From Zingiber officinale (Eukaryota > Streptophyta > Magnoliopsida > Zingiberales > Zingiberaceae), in the NCBI RefSeq assembly GCF_018446385.1, contig NW_024589877.1:62001-126000 (forward strand): a DNA stretch of 64,000 bases, written 5' to 3'. The notes under the pieces were generated by a model. It saw only the letters and a program-made list of their open reading frames with translations, was not told the DNA's origin and did no database searches. A program made the position numbers and the translations under genes. Numbering within the stretch: the stretch's first letter is position 1; each line of letters opens with the position of its first letter. Shown piece after piece: positions 1-10,811 of this stretch.

Positions 1-517
1 ACATTTTATATAGATTTATGAGTTAGGTCATGTCTTCCCGAGACCAGAACCTAGTCAGGGTCTCAATTTAGAGATCCAAAATGGACCTAAACTGGACCGA
101 CACATACTGTCCCTTAACTAGGATGCGTCCTCACAGTCACTCTCCTCCAGTGACTTACCTTTACTTACCTTCCAGACGTTCGGTCAGCCCTTCGACCCGC
201 CTGGACTTTGTGCCAGCTATCCGGTCAGCCCGTCGACCTAGCTGGACTTCGTGCCAAGCGTCCGGTCAGCCCGTCGACCCGCTTGGACTTCGTACCAGCT
301 ATCTGGTCACCCGGTCGACCTAGCTGGACTTCTCGCCAAGCGTCCGGTTAGCCCGTCGACCCGCTTGGACTTCGTGCCAGACATCCGGTCAGCCCGTCGA
401 CCTGTCTGGACTTAACCTGCATACTCGATCAAAGCATTAGATAATGACAAACCTAAGTTAACCTATTTGTCATTCATCAAAACCTGGGTTAAATCGTTAG
501 TGCTAACCGCACCAACA
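1..517 (-). mobile_element. 3' LTR (partial) of a minus-strand Copia retrotransposon
   Basis: This matches the inner half of the LTR at 8182-9265, starting at ACATTTTATATAGATTTATG. It ends at CCAACA, which is the start (TGTTGG) of the LTR when read on the minus strand. The remainder lies outside the window, so length and target duplication cannot be read. It contains tandem 41-bp subrepeats (about 181-420) built on CGGTCAGCCCGTCGACC. Confidence 0.9.
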
Positions 518-533
518 ATCTCCCCCTTTTTTA
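518..533 (-). other. Polypurine tract of the Copia element
   Basis: On the minus strand this reads TAAAAAAGGGGGAGAT and directly abuts the LTR start TGTTGG. This is the usual plus-strand priming site position, and it fixes the orientation of the element as minus. Confidence 0.85.
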
Positions 534-1822
534 TGGAATGACAACCTGGTTAAGTTAGTGAAAACATATGCAAGAAAAAACAAGTAACAACATGCATTTA
601 TGTGGTTTTTAAGTTAGTTTGTATTTTCAGTTTGGTTTAGCTAACTTAACCACCTAACCCTCAATTTTAGCATCAAAAGTAAGCATTATTTAGAACAATT
701 TTGTAAAGTGAAATAATGTCAAGTTAATCTGGGGGAGTTTAAAACATAGATTATTTTGCTTTTATTTCTTAAATCTTTGAAAAAAAACTAAGTCTTGAAA
801 GATAGCTGATTTATAACTTTGTAATTTTGAAAGATAGTTAATTTTTCAAGTATAGTTTTTAAGGTCAAAGTTAAAAATTCAAGTTTTCAAACATAAGTTT
901 TTTTTTAAAAAAATCACTTTCTAAAATAATTTTCAAAACTAAGTTGATAGTAATTTTCAAAACTAATTTTGTCAAATCAAATTGTCAAAATTAAGTACGA
1001 CCAATTTTTCAGAACTTGATTGAGGGTTATTTTCAAAACGAAGTGAAGTTAAATCGAATTCAAACATTAAGAAAAATGATTTTGAACTTTACTTTTAGTT
1101 TTCAAAGTTTGTCACAACTAACTTTGGTAAAGTAAGATCACATTTTTGGAATTAAAATCAAAATAATGTTTCAAAATGAAGTAGTAGGAGTTTTTAAAAT
1201 AATTTTGTAAAATTCTTTTTCCAAAATTAAATTTTCAAAGTTTAACGTACTAATTTCAAAACCATGATTTAAAATATTTGAAAAGCTCAGTTTTCAAAGA
1301 CTAAGTAGAATCGAATTTTCAAAAACTGAGAAGATATTGTTTTCCAAAACCTAAGTAATTTTGAACTTTAAAGATTTTGATTTTATTCCTCTCCCTAAAC
1401 CTGACATCAAGTCAAATGTCTAACCAGTCAGTTACTGACTGACTGTCAGAAGATAATAGTTTTCACTAGGTTAGTCAAGTTAAATTTAAATTGAATAACT
1501 TAACTTGATTAATGTATATCTTGTATTTAACGCCAGACTTATATTGATGCACTGAAATAAGCATCTTAAGTCTTAGGCAAGTGGCCTATGCATCTCACCC
1601 CTTTTCTATGTTTGTCAAACACAAGCAAGGTAAGCCTAGGGTGTTGGTGAGATGCTCAAAAACTAGTCCTATAGGTACATGCTTTCTAAGGAGTTTGAAC
1701 TAGTCTAAGGCTAAAACTGTTTTAAAAATCTAAACATAGGGAAGTTTTTGAAAAATAAGAATAGAAATAATTTTAGCCTAAAAAATAACCATTTTTGAAA
1801 ACAATTTTGTAATTTGAAAATC
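518..1822 (-). mobile_element. Long non-coding 3' region of the Copia element
   Basis: About 1.3 kb lies between the end of pol and the polypurine tract. It is AT-rich, with many degenerate TTTTCAAAAC words. I see no envelope-like or other open frame. A long spacer here is common in SIRE/Maximus-type Copia elements, some of which carry an extra ORF in this place; this copy shows none. Confidence 0.6.
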
Positions 1823-4800
1823 CTAGTCTATTAAACACATTCCTAATTTTCTACGTAAATTACTAAATTCACTTTCAGGGAGTGGTTTGGTAAATATGTC
1901 GGCTAAATTTGACTTGGACTCAATGTATTTGAGTTCAATATCACCTTTAGTGACATGGTCCCTAATAAAGTGATGTCTAATTTCAATGTGTTTGGTTCTT
2001 GAATGATGCACTAGATTTTTTGTTAAATTAATTGAACTAATATTGTCAATTAAGACTTTTACATTTGTGATATTTAAGTTAAAATCTTTTAAGGTGTGCA
2101 TCATCCATAATAATTGGGCTACACATTCTCCTATGACTATGTATTCTGACTCAGTTGTAGATAGCGCAACACAGTGTTGCTTTCTACTAAACCAGCTAAC
2201 AAGTGATGGACCTAGTAGTTGACATCCACCACTTGTGCTTTTGCGGTCTAATTTGCACCCAGCATAATCTGAGTCAGAATACCCTATTAATTCAAAGTTG
2301 GTGGTCCTAGGATACCAAATTCCTACATTTGTTGTTCCTTTAAGGTATCTAAAAATTCTTTTGACTTGAGTCAAATGGGATTCTTTAGCACAGGTTTGGT
2401 ATCTAGCACACATACTAGCTGCAAATAAAATATCAGGTCGGCTTGCAGTTAAGTAAAGTAGACTACCTATTGCACTCCTATAATACTTTAGATCAACTGG
2501 TTTTCCATTTGGGTCATTGTCTAAGATTGTGTTTACTACCATGGGTGTTTTAATTTCTTTTGTATTTTCCATTCCGAATTTTTTAAGTAATTCTTTAGTG
2601 TATTCGTGTTGATAAATGTAATTTCCTTCATTTGTTTGTTTGATTTGTAATCCTAGGAAATAAGTTAATTTTCCTACTAAGCTCATTTCAAATTCTTGTT
2701 CCATTAGATTAGTAAATTCTTCTAAAAAATCTGAGTTAGTTGAACCAAATATTATATCATCTACATATATTTGTGCTATAAATATATCGTTATTTAATGA
2801 TTTAACAAACAAGGTCGGATCAATTTGACTTTGGTTGAATCCTTTGGATGTTAAGTAGGAGGTTAACCTTTCATACCATGCCCTGGGTGCTTGTTTAAGT
2901 CCATATAATGCTTTCTTTAATTTAAAGACATAGTCAGGGTGTTCTAGACTTTCAAATCCAGGAGGCTGACCTACATAAACTTCTTCTTTTATTAAGCCAT
3001 TGAGAAAGGCAGACTTAACATCCATTTGGTATAGTTTGAATCCCTTATGGGCCGCATAACCTAGTAACATTCTAATGGATTCTAATCTAGCTACTGGGGC
3101 ATAGGTTTCATCATAGTCAAGTCCTTCAACTTGACTGAACCCTTTGGCAATTAGCCTAGCCTTATTCCTAGTAATTTCCCCAGTTTCACTTAATTTGTTT
3201 CTAAATACCCATTTTATTTCTATTATTTTCTTATTTTTTGGTGGTGGTACTAAGTCCCAGACTTCGTTACGCTCAAATTGAGCTAGTTTTTCTTGCATGG
3301 CTATGATCCAGTCTGGGTCAACTACAGTTTTGGGTTCAATATTTGAGATTAAAGAGATTTGACTTAGATTTCTAAATGATGATCTAGTTTGGACCCTCAG
3401 GTCTGGGGCACCAATTATTTGATCAGTTGGATGGTTTGGGTTCACTCTTATAGTTCTAGGGGGTTGATTTTCTTGAGGTTGTTCTTCTTCTTCATGATTT
3501 AAGGGTTGATTGGTTTCTTCTTGATTACCTTGAGTGAACTCAATTGGTAGGAGTTGGGTTTGTCCTGGGATTTCTTTGGATTCTTCAAATTTTACATTTG
3601 TTGTTTCTTCAATTTTTAATGTGACTTTATTATATATTCTGTAACCCCTACTATTTAGTGAGTATCCTACAAAAATTTCATTTTCTATTTTAGAAGTAAA
3701 TTTTCCTAGATGTTCTCTGGTGTTTAGGATAAAGGTTGGACACCAAAATACTTTAAAGTACTTTATGTTGGGTTGTTTGTTATAAAATATTTCAAAGAAA
3801 GTTTTATTATGTCTTTTATTTAATGTTGTTCTATTTTGTACATAGCAGGTTGTACTGACAGCTTCTGTCCAAAAATATTTAGGTAAATTGTATTCATTTA
3901 ACATAGTTCTAGAGGCTTCCAGTAAGGTTCTATTTTTTCTTTCTACAATTCCATTTTGTTGAGGGGTTTTAGGGCACAAAAATTCGTGATGATAGCCATT
4001 TTTAAGATAGAATTTGTTAAAGTTATGATTTTTAAATTCTCCCCCATTGTCACTCCTAATTCTTTTAATTTTAAGATCTTTTTCGTTTTCAATTTGTTTG
4101 CAAAAGTTTGTAAAGATTCCAAAAGTTTCATCTTTATGTTTTAAGAATTTTACCCAAATAAACCTAGAATAATCATCTATTATTACTAAGCAATATAAGT
4201 TTCCATTTATTGATGTGACTCCATGAGAGTCAAAAAGGTCTAAATGTAGAAGTTCTAATATTGAGTTGGTTTGTGGCTGATTAGTTGGTTTGTGAGTGGA
4301 TTTTGTTTGTTTACCTTGTTGACAAGCATTACATATGGTTGAATCCAAGTTAGGTAATTTTGGCAAGCCTCTAACTAGTCCGTTTAATTTGCTTATATTT
4401 CTAAAGTTGGTGTGAGACATCCTCCTATGCCATAACCAAGTTTCTTCTTTTTGTGTTAAATAACACTTAATTGAAAAAGTGGTTAAGTTGATGGCATAAA
4501 TGTTGTCTTTTCTAAAACCTTTTAGGCTTACAGTAGGATTATCTAGATGTTTGATTAAACATTCTGTAGATAGAAATTTAACCTTATACCTAGTATCACA
4601 CAATTGACTTATACTCAGAAGATTATATTTAAAATTTTCAACAAATAAAACATTTGTAATTATAAAGTCTATTTTTAATTCAATACTACCTATACCAATT
4701 ACCTTGAGTTTCCCATTGTTTCCAAAGACAACTGTTCCTAAGCTTTTGTAAGTGAGTTGAGTGAACTTGGTGTGATCTCCAGTCATATGTTTGGAGCAAC

Positions 4801-4825
4801 CACTATCCAAAATCCACTTGGTTTC
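1823..4825 (-). CDS. Copia pol polyprotein: protease, integrase, reverse transcriptase, RNase H
   Basis: A continuous open frame of about 1000 codons. Reading from 4825 downward it has the aspartic protease site [12 protein letters not shown] (near 4807), the gag-pre-integrase zinc region (HRRMSH...CNAC, near 4430-4330), the integrase core with DDYSRF and the DNGGEF motif, the reverse transcriptase with YVDD (about 2753-2767), and a Copia RNase H ending near 1823. No internal stop or frameshift is seen. There is no methionine at the front: the frame opens after a TAG at 4826-4828, so the product would need gag-pol continuity or splicing. Domain order PR-IN-RT-RH defines Ty1/Copia. LTR style and the long spacers suggest SIRE/Maximus; that placement is inference. 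Confidence 0.93.
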   Translation of the reverse strand, partial: ETKWILDSGCSKHMTGDHTKFTQLTYKSLGTVVFGNNGKLKVIGIGSIELKIDFIITNVLFVENFKYNLLSISQLCDTRYKVKFLSTECLIKHLDNPTVSLKGFRKDNIYAINLTTFSIKCYLTQKEETWLWHRRMSHTNFRNISKLNGLVRGLPKLPNLDSTICNACQQGKQTKSTHKPTNQPQTNSILELLHLDLFDSHGVTSINGNLYCLVIIDDYSRFIWVKFLKHKDETFGIFTNFCKQIENEKDLKIKRIRSDNGGEFKNHNFNKFYLKNGYHHEFLCPKTPQQNGIVERKNRTLLEASRTMLNEYNLPKYFWTEAVSTTCYVQNRTTLNKRHNKTFFEIFYNKQPNIKYFKVFWCPTFILNTREHLGKFTSKIENEIFVGYSLNSRGYRIYNKVTLKIEETTNVKFEESKEIPGQTQLLPIEFTQGNQEETNQPLNHEEEEQPQENQPPRTIRVNPNHPTDQIIGAPDLRVQTRSSFRNLSQISLISNIEPKTVVDPDWIIAMQEKLAQFERNEVWDLVPPPKNKKIIEIKWVFRNKLSETGEITRNKARLIAKGFSQVEGLDYDETYAPVARLESIRMLLGYAAHKGFKLYQMDVKSAFLNGLIKEEVYVGQPPGFESLEHPDYVFKLKKALYGLKQAPRAWYERLTSYLTSKGFNQSQIDPTLFVKSLNNDIFIAQIYVDDIIFGSTNSDFLEEFTNLMEQEFEMSLVGKLTYFLGLQIKQTNEGNYIYQHEYTKELLKKFGMENTKEIKTPMVVNTILDNDPNGKPVDLKYYRSAIGSLLYLTASRPDILFAASMCARYQTCAKESHLTQVKRIFRYLKGTTNVGIWYPRTTNFELIGYSDSDYAGCKLDRKSTSGGCQLLGPSLVSWFSRKQHCVALSTTESEYIVIGECVAQLLWMMHTLKDFNLNITNVKVLIDNISSINLTKNLVHHSRTKHIEIRHHFIRDHVTKGDIELKYIESKSNLADIFTKPLPESEFSNLRRKLGMCLID

Positions 4826-4829
4826 CTAC

Positions 4830-6231
4830 AGTAAGTAGGAATTAAAGTTAGTTTTTTAAGATTATTTTTGAGCAAGCATTATTTAAGTTAATTTTAAGTT
4901 TTGAATTTTGATAAATAAAATTTTAAGAAACTTTAAGTTTTAATTTTTAAAATAAGTTTTTAAGTTTTTGAAATTAAGATTATGAAAATAATTTTTAAGT
5001 TTAAAATTAAAATTTTGAAATTAATTTTTAAGTTTAAAATTAAAACTTTGAAATTGAGTTTAGAATTAAAATTTTGAAATTAATTTTTAAGTTTAAAATT
5101 AAAATTTTGAAATTAATTTTTAAGATTAAAATTAAAATTTTGAAATTAATTTTTAAGTTTAAAATTAAAATTTTGAAATTAATTTTTAAGTTTAAAATTA
5201 AAACTTTGAAATTAATTTTTAAGTTTAAAATTAAAATTTTGAAATTAATTTTTAAGTTTAAAATTAAAATTTTGAAATTAATTTTTAAGTTTAAGATTAA
5301 AACTAAAAATTTGAAATTAATTTTTAAGTTTAAGATTAAAACTAAAAATTTGAAATTAATTTTTAAGTTTAAAATTAAAATTATGAAATTAATTTTTAAG
5401 TTTAAAATTAAAATTATGAAATTAATTTTTAAGTTTAAAATTAAAACTTTGAAATTAAGTTTAGAATTAAAATTTTGAAATTAATTTTTAAGTTTAAAAT
5501 TAAAATTATGAAATTAATTTTTAAGTTTAAAATTAAAACTTTGAAATTAAGTTTAGAATTAAAATTTTGAAATTAATTTTTAAGTTTAAGATTAAAATTT
5601 TGAATTCAAAATTTAAATTAATTCGAGATTCAATTAATTCAAAATTTAATTTAAAATTTAAATTAATTCAAAATTTAATTAATTCGAGATTTAAATTAAT
5701 TCAAAATTTAATTTAAAATTTAAATTTCAAAATTAATTTAAACCTTATTCATCTCACCCGATCTAAATTATCAATTAGGGAATCCTATAATTTTGTGAGA
5801 TGAAGTTGATTTGATTATAGAGTTTGGTTTAACTTGTGTTAGATTCAGGTTTAGCTTTGGTCTCAACAAATAGGCATTCTTCGGATAAACCTCTAGGCTC
5901 TAGTGAGTCATCTGGATATCATTAGAGTAACCATGCCGTCAAAGTTTTCCGAATAGTCCTATCCACGGAGCTTAGTACTAAACCTTGGTCTAACTAGTTA
6001 GGATCCATTTAAGGGTAGCTTCGGTCAGTTTCACTTGGCCAAATGCACCAGATCGAAGTAATATCTTTCTATCATCCAAAAACTTCACCAGTACCATGAT
6101 TCAAGTTAAACCTGGTCCCTTTTTAACTAATCCTAATCACTCTACCGGGTTAGTTTGTTTGGGTTACCCTGTCGGGTATGTTAGTTTTGGAGGTGCCAGC
6201 TATTCTGGAGCCTCCCCTGAATTATTGACCT
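4830..6231 (-). repeat. Intervening AT-rich segment between Copia gag and pol, with a 33-bp tandem array
   Basis: Between the gag tail and the protease lie 1.4 kb that do not code for known Copia domains. From about 4880 to 5600 there is a tandem array of a 33-bp unit made almost only of A and T (GAAATTAATTTTTAAG followed by TTTAAAATTAAAATTTT), about 20 copies with variants. The unit is a multiple of three, so open frames appear by chance on both strands. The plus-strand frame at 5074-5478 is one such artefact. The part at 5740-6230 is mixed-composition DNA without an open frame. Confidence 0.8.
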
Positions 6232-6650
6232 TCAATTTAACCTTTTTGATTTAGGTTTATGTCTATTTCTTTTATAGTTATAATTAACTTGGTGATAATT
6301 TATATTTTGTTGAGTTTTAAAATGTTCAGATTTTGAATTTTTTGATTTAAGTTTATATTTTGATTTTTGATTTTCTTTATCAGATTTTATATAATATATT
6401 TTATCTTTAGGTATATAAAGTTGATTAAGTCCTACTTGCGTGGTTAAGCACGCTTTCGGGACCCAAGCTTTACGTGTTGGTTTGAATTGGGTTATTAATG
6501 ATTTAAAGGTTTTATTTGAGTTCGACTTATATCCGAGTCCGGTTTTATTATAACACGCCTTTTGATTATTCAGGATTAAGTCTAGATTTTTTGATCTTGT
6601 AGTGAATTTTTCTAACATCTCTTTTAAATTGTTAATATCATTTTTAATGA
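6232..6650 (-). pseudogene. C-terminal gag tail of the Copia element, out of frame with gag
   Basis: The open frame 6618-6232 contains conserved Copia linker words (LDLILNNQKACYNKTGLGYK and AWVPKACLTT) that normally lie between the gag zinc knuckle and the protease. It is one frame away from the upstream gag frame, and the two overlap near 6650 in an A-rich run. I read this as a single-base frameshift. It ends in a Lys/Asn-rich tail before the AT-rich spacer. Confidence 0.7.
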
Positions 6651-7919
6651 TAAATTCTCCTCCTCAAGTGTTAGATCTTGAGTTGGATTTGAATTTTTGA
6701 TTTGTTCCTTGAGGTCTTGATTTTCCTCAAGGAGTGATTTGTTTTCATTTTCTATTTTAACTAATTTATTATTTAAGTAGGAAATAATTTTAGAAAATTT
6801 TTTGTTTAAATCGAAATATACCTCTTCCAGGCCTTCGGAAACGAGTACGGACTCGTGGCTCGATTCGGGTTCGGACTCGTCTTCCGATTTGTCTTCTGAT
6901 TCAGCTTCGCGGGCCATTAGCGTGAGGTGGCTCTGGTGCTTCTGATCTTCTACCTCCGATTCGTCCGAGGAGGAGTCGTCCCATGTCGCTTTGAGAGCCT
7001 TCTTTTTGGTCGGCTTCGGTTTGTCGTTCTTTAGTCTCGGGCACTCGTTCTTGTAGTGCCCCTTCTTGTTACATCCGAAGCAGGTCACGTTCTTTTGTTC
7101 CGTGGGAGAACTAATCTTTTGAAGATCCTTCTTGCTGAAGCTCCTTTTTCTCCTGGTGAACATTTTTCTTACCAAATTCACTAGGTATTCTTCGTCTTCG
7201 GAATCTTGGTTGGAATCTTCTTCAGATTCAGGCTTGCTCTTCTTTTCTTTTGAGGAGCCTGCAAATAAAGCAACACCTTTCTCGGCTCTAGCATTAGTTT
7301 GTTCATACAGTTCTAACTCACAAAAAAGCTCGTCTAACTTTAATTTAGATAAATTTTTGGAAATTTTGTAGGCATCTACGATCGATGCCCACAAACTATT
7401 ACGTGGAAAAGCATTTAGTGCGTACCTTATTAAGTCTCTGTTTTCCATCTGGTGGCCTATCGCGTGGAGTCCGTTGAGGATGTCCTTGATCCTCGCGTGG
7501 AGCTGACTTGCCATTTCTCCTTCCTGCATTTTTATATTAAAAATTCTATTTAAAAGTAAGTCTCTTTTTGTTACCTTCGTGTCGCTCGTTCCTTCGTGCA
7601 GCTCGATCAATTTGTCATAAAGCTCCTTCGCGTTCTGATGTGGTCCGACCCGGTTCAGTTCTTCTCGTGTTAGACCGCAGTGTAGCGTGTTAATTGCTTT
7701 GTTCTCAGTCGATGCCTTTTTCCTCATGTCCGGAGTCCACTGTTCCGGGTCTAGTGGATTTCCGGAGTTGTCCACTGGAGGTCTGTAGGCTTTTATGACG
7801 CTGAACCACTGGTCGTAGTCTGTCTTCAGGTAAACCTCCATTCTTTTCTTCCAGTACGAAAAGTCGTCCCCGTTGAATAGGGGAGGACGTACTGTGCTGA
7901 AGCCTTCTAATTGAGACAT
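6624..7919 (-). CDS. Copia gag protein
   Basis: The frame begins at ATG 7919 (MSQLEGF); upstream codons to 7931 have no ATG. The N-terminal half has the UBN2/retrotran_gag fold signature (W.RM..YL near the start, then LHCGL and the ARIKDIL region). Residues about 280-300 hold a CCHC zinc knuckle (CFGCNKKGHYKNEC), and the C-terminus is acidic and coiled-coil-like. The knuckle binds RNA in virus-like particles. The frame stops early at 6624 because of a probable one-base slip near 6650, so the tail is separated. Confidence 0.88.
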   Translation of the reverse strand: MSQLEGFSTVRPPLFNGDDFSYWKKRMEVYLKTDYDQWFSVIKAYRPPVDNSGNPLDPEQWTPDMRKKASTENKAINTLHCGLTREELNRVGPHQNAKELYDKLIELHEGTSDTKVTKRDLLLNRIFNIKMQEGEMASQLHARIKDILNGLHAIGHQMENRDLIRYALNAFPRNSLWASIVDAYKISKNLSKLKLDELFCELELYEQTNARAEKGVALFAGSSKEKKSKPESEEDSNQDSEDEEYLVNLVRKMFTRRKRSFSKKDLQKISSPTEQKNVTCFGCNKKGHYKNECPRLKNDKPKPTKKKALKATWDDSSSDESEVEDQKHQSHLTLMAREAESEDKSEDESEPESSHESVLVSEGLEEVYFDLNKKFSKIISYLNNKLVKIENENKSLLEENQDLKEQIKNSNPTQDLTLEEENLSLKMILTI

Positions 7920-8167
7920 GTTAATCTGCACACACGAAATTAAGCAAAAAAAAATATCCCAAGACTTCGTCTTGGATTAGCAGTGTGGGAAGAGTTTAAT
8001 CAAAATGAACTAAGTTGGTGTTGCACCAATTTAGTCTTAATTGCAACGAAAGAAAATATCCAAAACAAGTAATGATACTAGTTTGGACTTATGCGAAAAA
8101 ACTGAAATTAAAAGGAAATTTTCACCCTCTGTCTGATTGGTGGTTGCACCAAATCAGAGCGGTACCC

Positions 8168-8179
8168 GCTCTGATACCA
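8168..8179 (-). other. Primer-binding site of the Copia element (initiator tRNA-Met)
   Basis: On the minus strand this reads TGGTATCAGAGC, the standard complement of the 3' end of plant initiator tRNA-Met. It lies two bases inside the 5' LTR end at 8182. Confidence 0.92.
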
Positions 8180-8181
8180 CT

Positions 8182-9265
8182 TGTTGGATCGTGAAACGTC
8201 GATAGAGGGGGGGTGAATATCGATTCGAAAAACAACGAGTATAAACGCAGCGGAATAAGAAAATTGAACACAGTGGATTTACTTCGTTCGGAGCCTGTGA
8301 CGACTCCTACTCGAAGGCCCGTACTCCGTGAGTACTTTCGTTGGGCAATTCACTAGCAATTTGAAATATAAATTACAAGTTAAGTACAATATTGCTAATA
8401 AGGAAAAATTACCGACAATAAAAAGACTTAGAACAGAAAGGAAAAGCTTGTCGGAGATCGCAGCGCAGCAGGAGCACAAGGAAGCAGATTCTTCGTTCTG
8501 AGAGTTGTGTCCTTGAAGCTTGCTCACCCCCTCCTTTTATAGCCCTTTGGAGGGGTCTCCAGAGCTTATCAGATCCCAAAAATTCGGATCAGATGAGGAG
8601 AGTTCGAATCTGGCTGATCCGAGTCGTCTCCAACTACTTGTTTGACACAGTCATTTTCCGAAGGTCATAACTTTTGACTCCGAACTCGGAATCAAGCTCT
8701 GTCAGTTGCTACGCGTGCAGAATTTGAAGCTCTACATTTGTATCTACAAAATAGAGTTATAAAAATATATGTATAGACATTTTATATAGATTTATGAGTT
8801 AGGTCTTCCCGAGACCGGAACCTAGTCGTGGTCTCAATTTAGGGATCCAAATGGACCTAAACTGGACCGACGCCATTTGCCAGCATCGTGTCCTCACGGT
8901 CACTCTCCTCTAGTGACTTACCTTTACTTACCGCCAGACGTTCGGTCAACCTTCACCTGCTTGGACTTTTCGTTCACCGGTCAGCCTGTCGACCTAGCTG
9001 ACTTCGTGCCAAACGGTCAGTCGACCCGCTTGGACTTCGTGCCAGCTATCTGGTCAACCCGTCGACCTAGCTGGACTTCTCGCCAAGCGTCCGGTCAGCC
9101 CGTCGACTCGCTTGGACTTCGTGCCAGACATCCGGTCAGCCCGTCGACCTGTCTGGACTTAGCATGCATACTCGATCAAAGCATTAGATAACGACAAACC
9201 TAACTTAACCTATTTGTCATTCATCAAAATCTGGGTTAAATCGTTAGTGCTAACCGCACCAACAA
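8182..9265 (-). mobile_element. 5' LTR of the Copia element
   Basis: It is bounded by TGTTGG at 8182 and CCAACA at 9265, a short inverted terminal repeat. On the minus strand a TATA box (CTATAAAAGG, about 8540-8531) supports a promoter there. The half at 8775-9265 matches the partial 3' LTR at 1-517, with small indels. It carries 41-bp subrepeats (about 8940-9160). Confidence 0.9.
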
Positions 9266-9947
9266 AAGATATGTCCCAAGCGAGCCCAGGCATTTTACTT
9301 AAGAAACAGTTAACTTCATGTATGGGACAGTGGTATAATCCGGGGACTCACGCCCTGGGAGCGCGCCTAACCATAAAGGCTTATGTTCATGTGTATGTTT
9401 ATGTTATGTATGTTCATGCTCATACCTATACTCCTATGCTCACATTCACGTCTGTGTTCATATATATTTATCTTTATACCTATGTATGTTTATGCTTACA
9501 TCTATACTCTTATGTTTACGTTCATGTATATGTCCTTGCATGCAGTATGATTACATTCATGATTTAGTACGCATATGTAAGTAAAATACTTTATTATGAA
9601 TAAAGATTTAGTTAAATTAGAATTCCCATTTGGACACATAGATATAAGAACTAATTAATGTATAGTATAGTTTGTATATGTTGAGTCTTTCGACTCACAG
9701 ATTTTAACTATTTCAGGTAATGAGACGAATGAGGCAGGAGACATTGACAGGTGAGCAAGCTTGCGGGACAATGACAGCATAACCCGAAAACCTTCTAGTT
9801 TAGTTTCCACATTAGTTAAATGTTTTTCTTTGAAAAATAAATTCTGGAACTGTGACCGGTACTTAAAGTTACTAGTAGTTAATGTTTTAAGAGCTATTTA
9901 TATACCTTAGTTAAATTCAGAACCTGTTATGGATATGTGTACAACTG

Positions 9948-10005
<58 letters not shown>
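9266..10005. other. Non-coding segment, probably an old retroelement remnant, ending in an AT microsatellite
   Basis: No coding region is supported. The stretch at 9360-9560 is a run of degenerate TATGTTCATG-like words. The words TTGAGTC...GACTCAC near 9680 resemble LTR sequence of chromoviruses, but no boundary or primer site is seen. From 9952 to 10006 there is an (AT)n microsatellite, which was the target of the outer Gypsy element. Confidence 0.45.
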
Positions 10006-10009
<4 letters not shown>

Positions 10010-10798
10010 CCTGTCCGAAAGCTGAATCAACGGACGCTGGGCACGTGGCGCTCCCCGAGTCACTGACGTGGATCTCCGACCGGTCGTACGGTCCTCCGGC
10101 GAACCTGCACAGAAGTCGGGCCGGGAAGGGGTTCCCGACGGCGACCCTCCGACGCTCAAGTCAGGCAAAGCTCAACAAGAAAGTGGCTCCAAGAATCGTA
10201 GAATGCGTACCTCCGGCGAAGGATATGAGCCTTTATATAGGGCTATGGAGAAGCGGGTGCACACATACCAAGGTGTAAACGTGTCCTCAGCCCATACCCC
10301 AGTAAAGGTCTGTCAGTGAGCTTACCTGACCTCATACTGCTACAGTCCGAGCACGTCTTCGATGGGACAGCGGAACCCCCTGTCATAAGATTTGGAGTAC
10401 GGCCTAGTCCTAGAGCATGACAGCTGTCAAAAGATGTTCCTTGTCCTTCTCTCCCTACTCCATGCCGGGGCGTCCGGCCGGCCGGCACTCACATCACGTC
10501 CGGCCCTCCATATGCACTAGTATGCTTGGGAGATTCTCAATAATGTGCTATGTGGGGACTGTTCGCAGTATGCTACCTTATGTCTTCGCCCGAGCGTGCC
10601 ATCCGCTCGGCCCTATGATCCTGTTCAGCGAGCGTCGGAACCCCGACTCCAGCCGGGGCACCTTTTGCCATCATTTAGCCACCGGTGGGCCTTCCGGGCG
10701 GTCGACCCACCCTTATCCGGTCGGGCACCTAGCACTTTGACTTCCACGTGGAGTTGACCCCCCCAGAACGGGAGTCCCCTGTTCTTACCGCCGGATCA
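10006..10798 (-). mobile_element. 3' LTR of the outer Tat-like element
   Basis: It starts TGATCC and ends GGATCA. A TATA box for minus-strand transcription (CTATATAAAG) lies at 10231-10240. It is closest to the LTR at 28540-29304, which lacks a 28-bp piece present here near 10055-10085. The inside border is unusual: the expected polypurine tract is missing and about 12 bp of AT repeat follow instead. Confidence 0.88.
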
Positions 10799-10811
10799 AT
10801 ATATATATATG

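Noticed and set aside
5074..5478. 134-codon plus-strand frame of repeated KLIFKFKIKIL
   Set aside because: It is the translation of a 33-bp AT-only tandem repeat inside a retroelement; the opposite strand is open too, so the frame is an artefact of the period.
9957..10006. Alternating AT tract as a structural or regulatory element
   Set aside because: It is a plain dinucleotide microsatellite like several others here (33244, 48790); its only notable role is as the insertion site.
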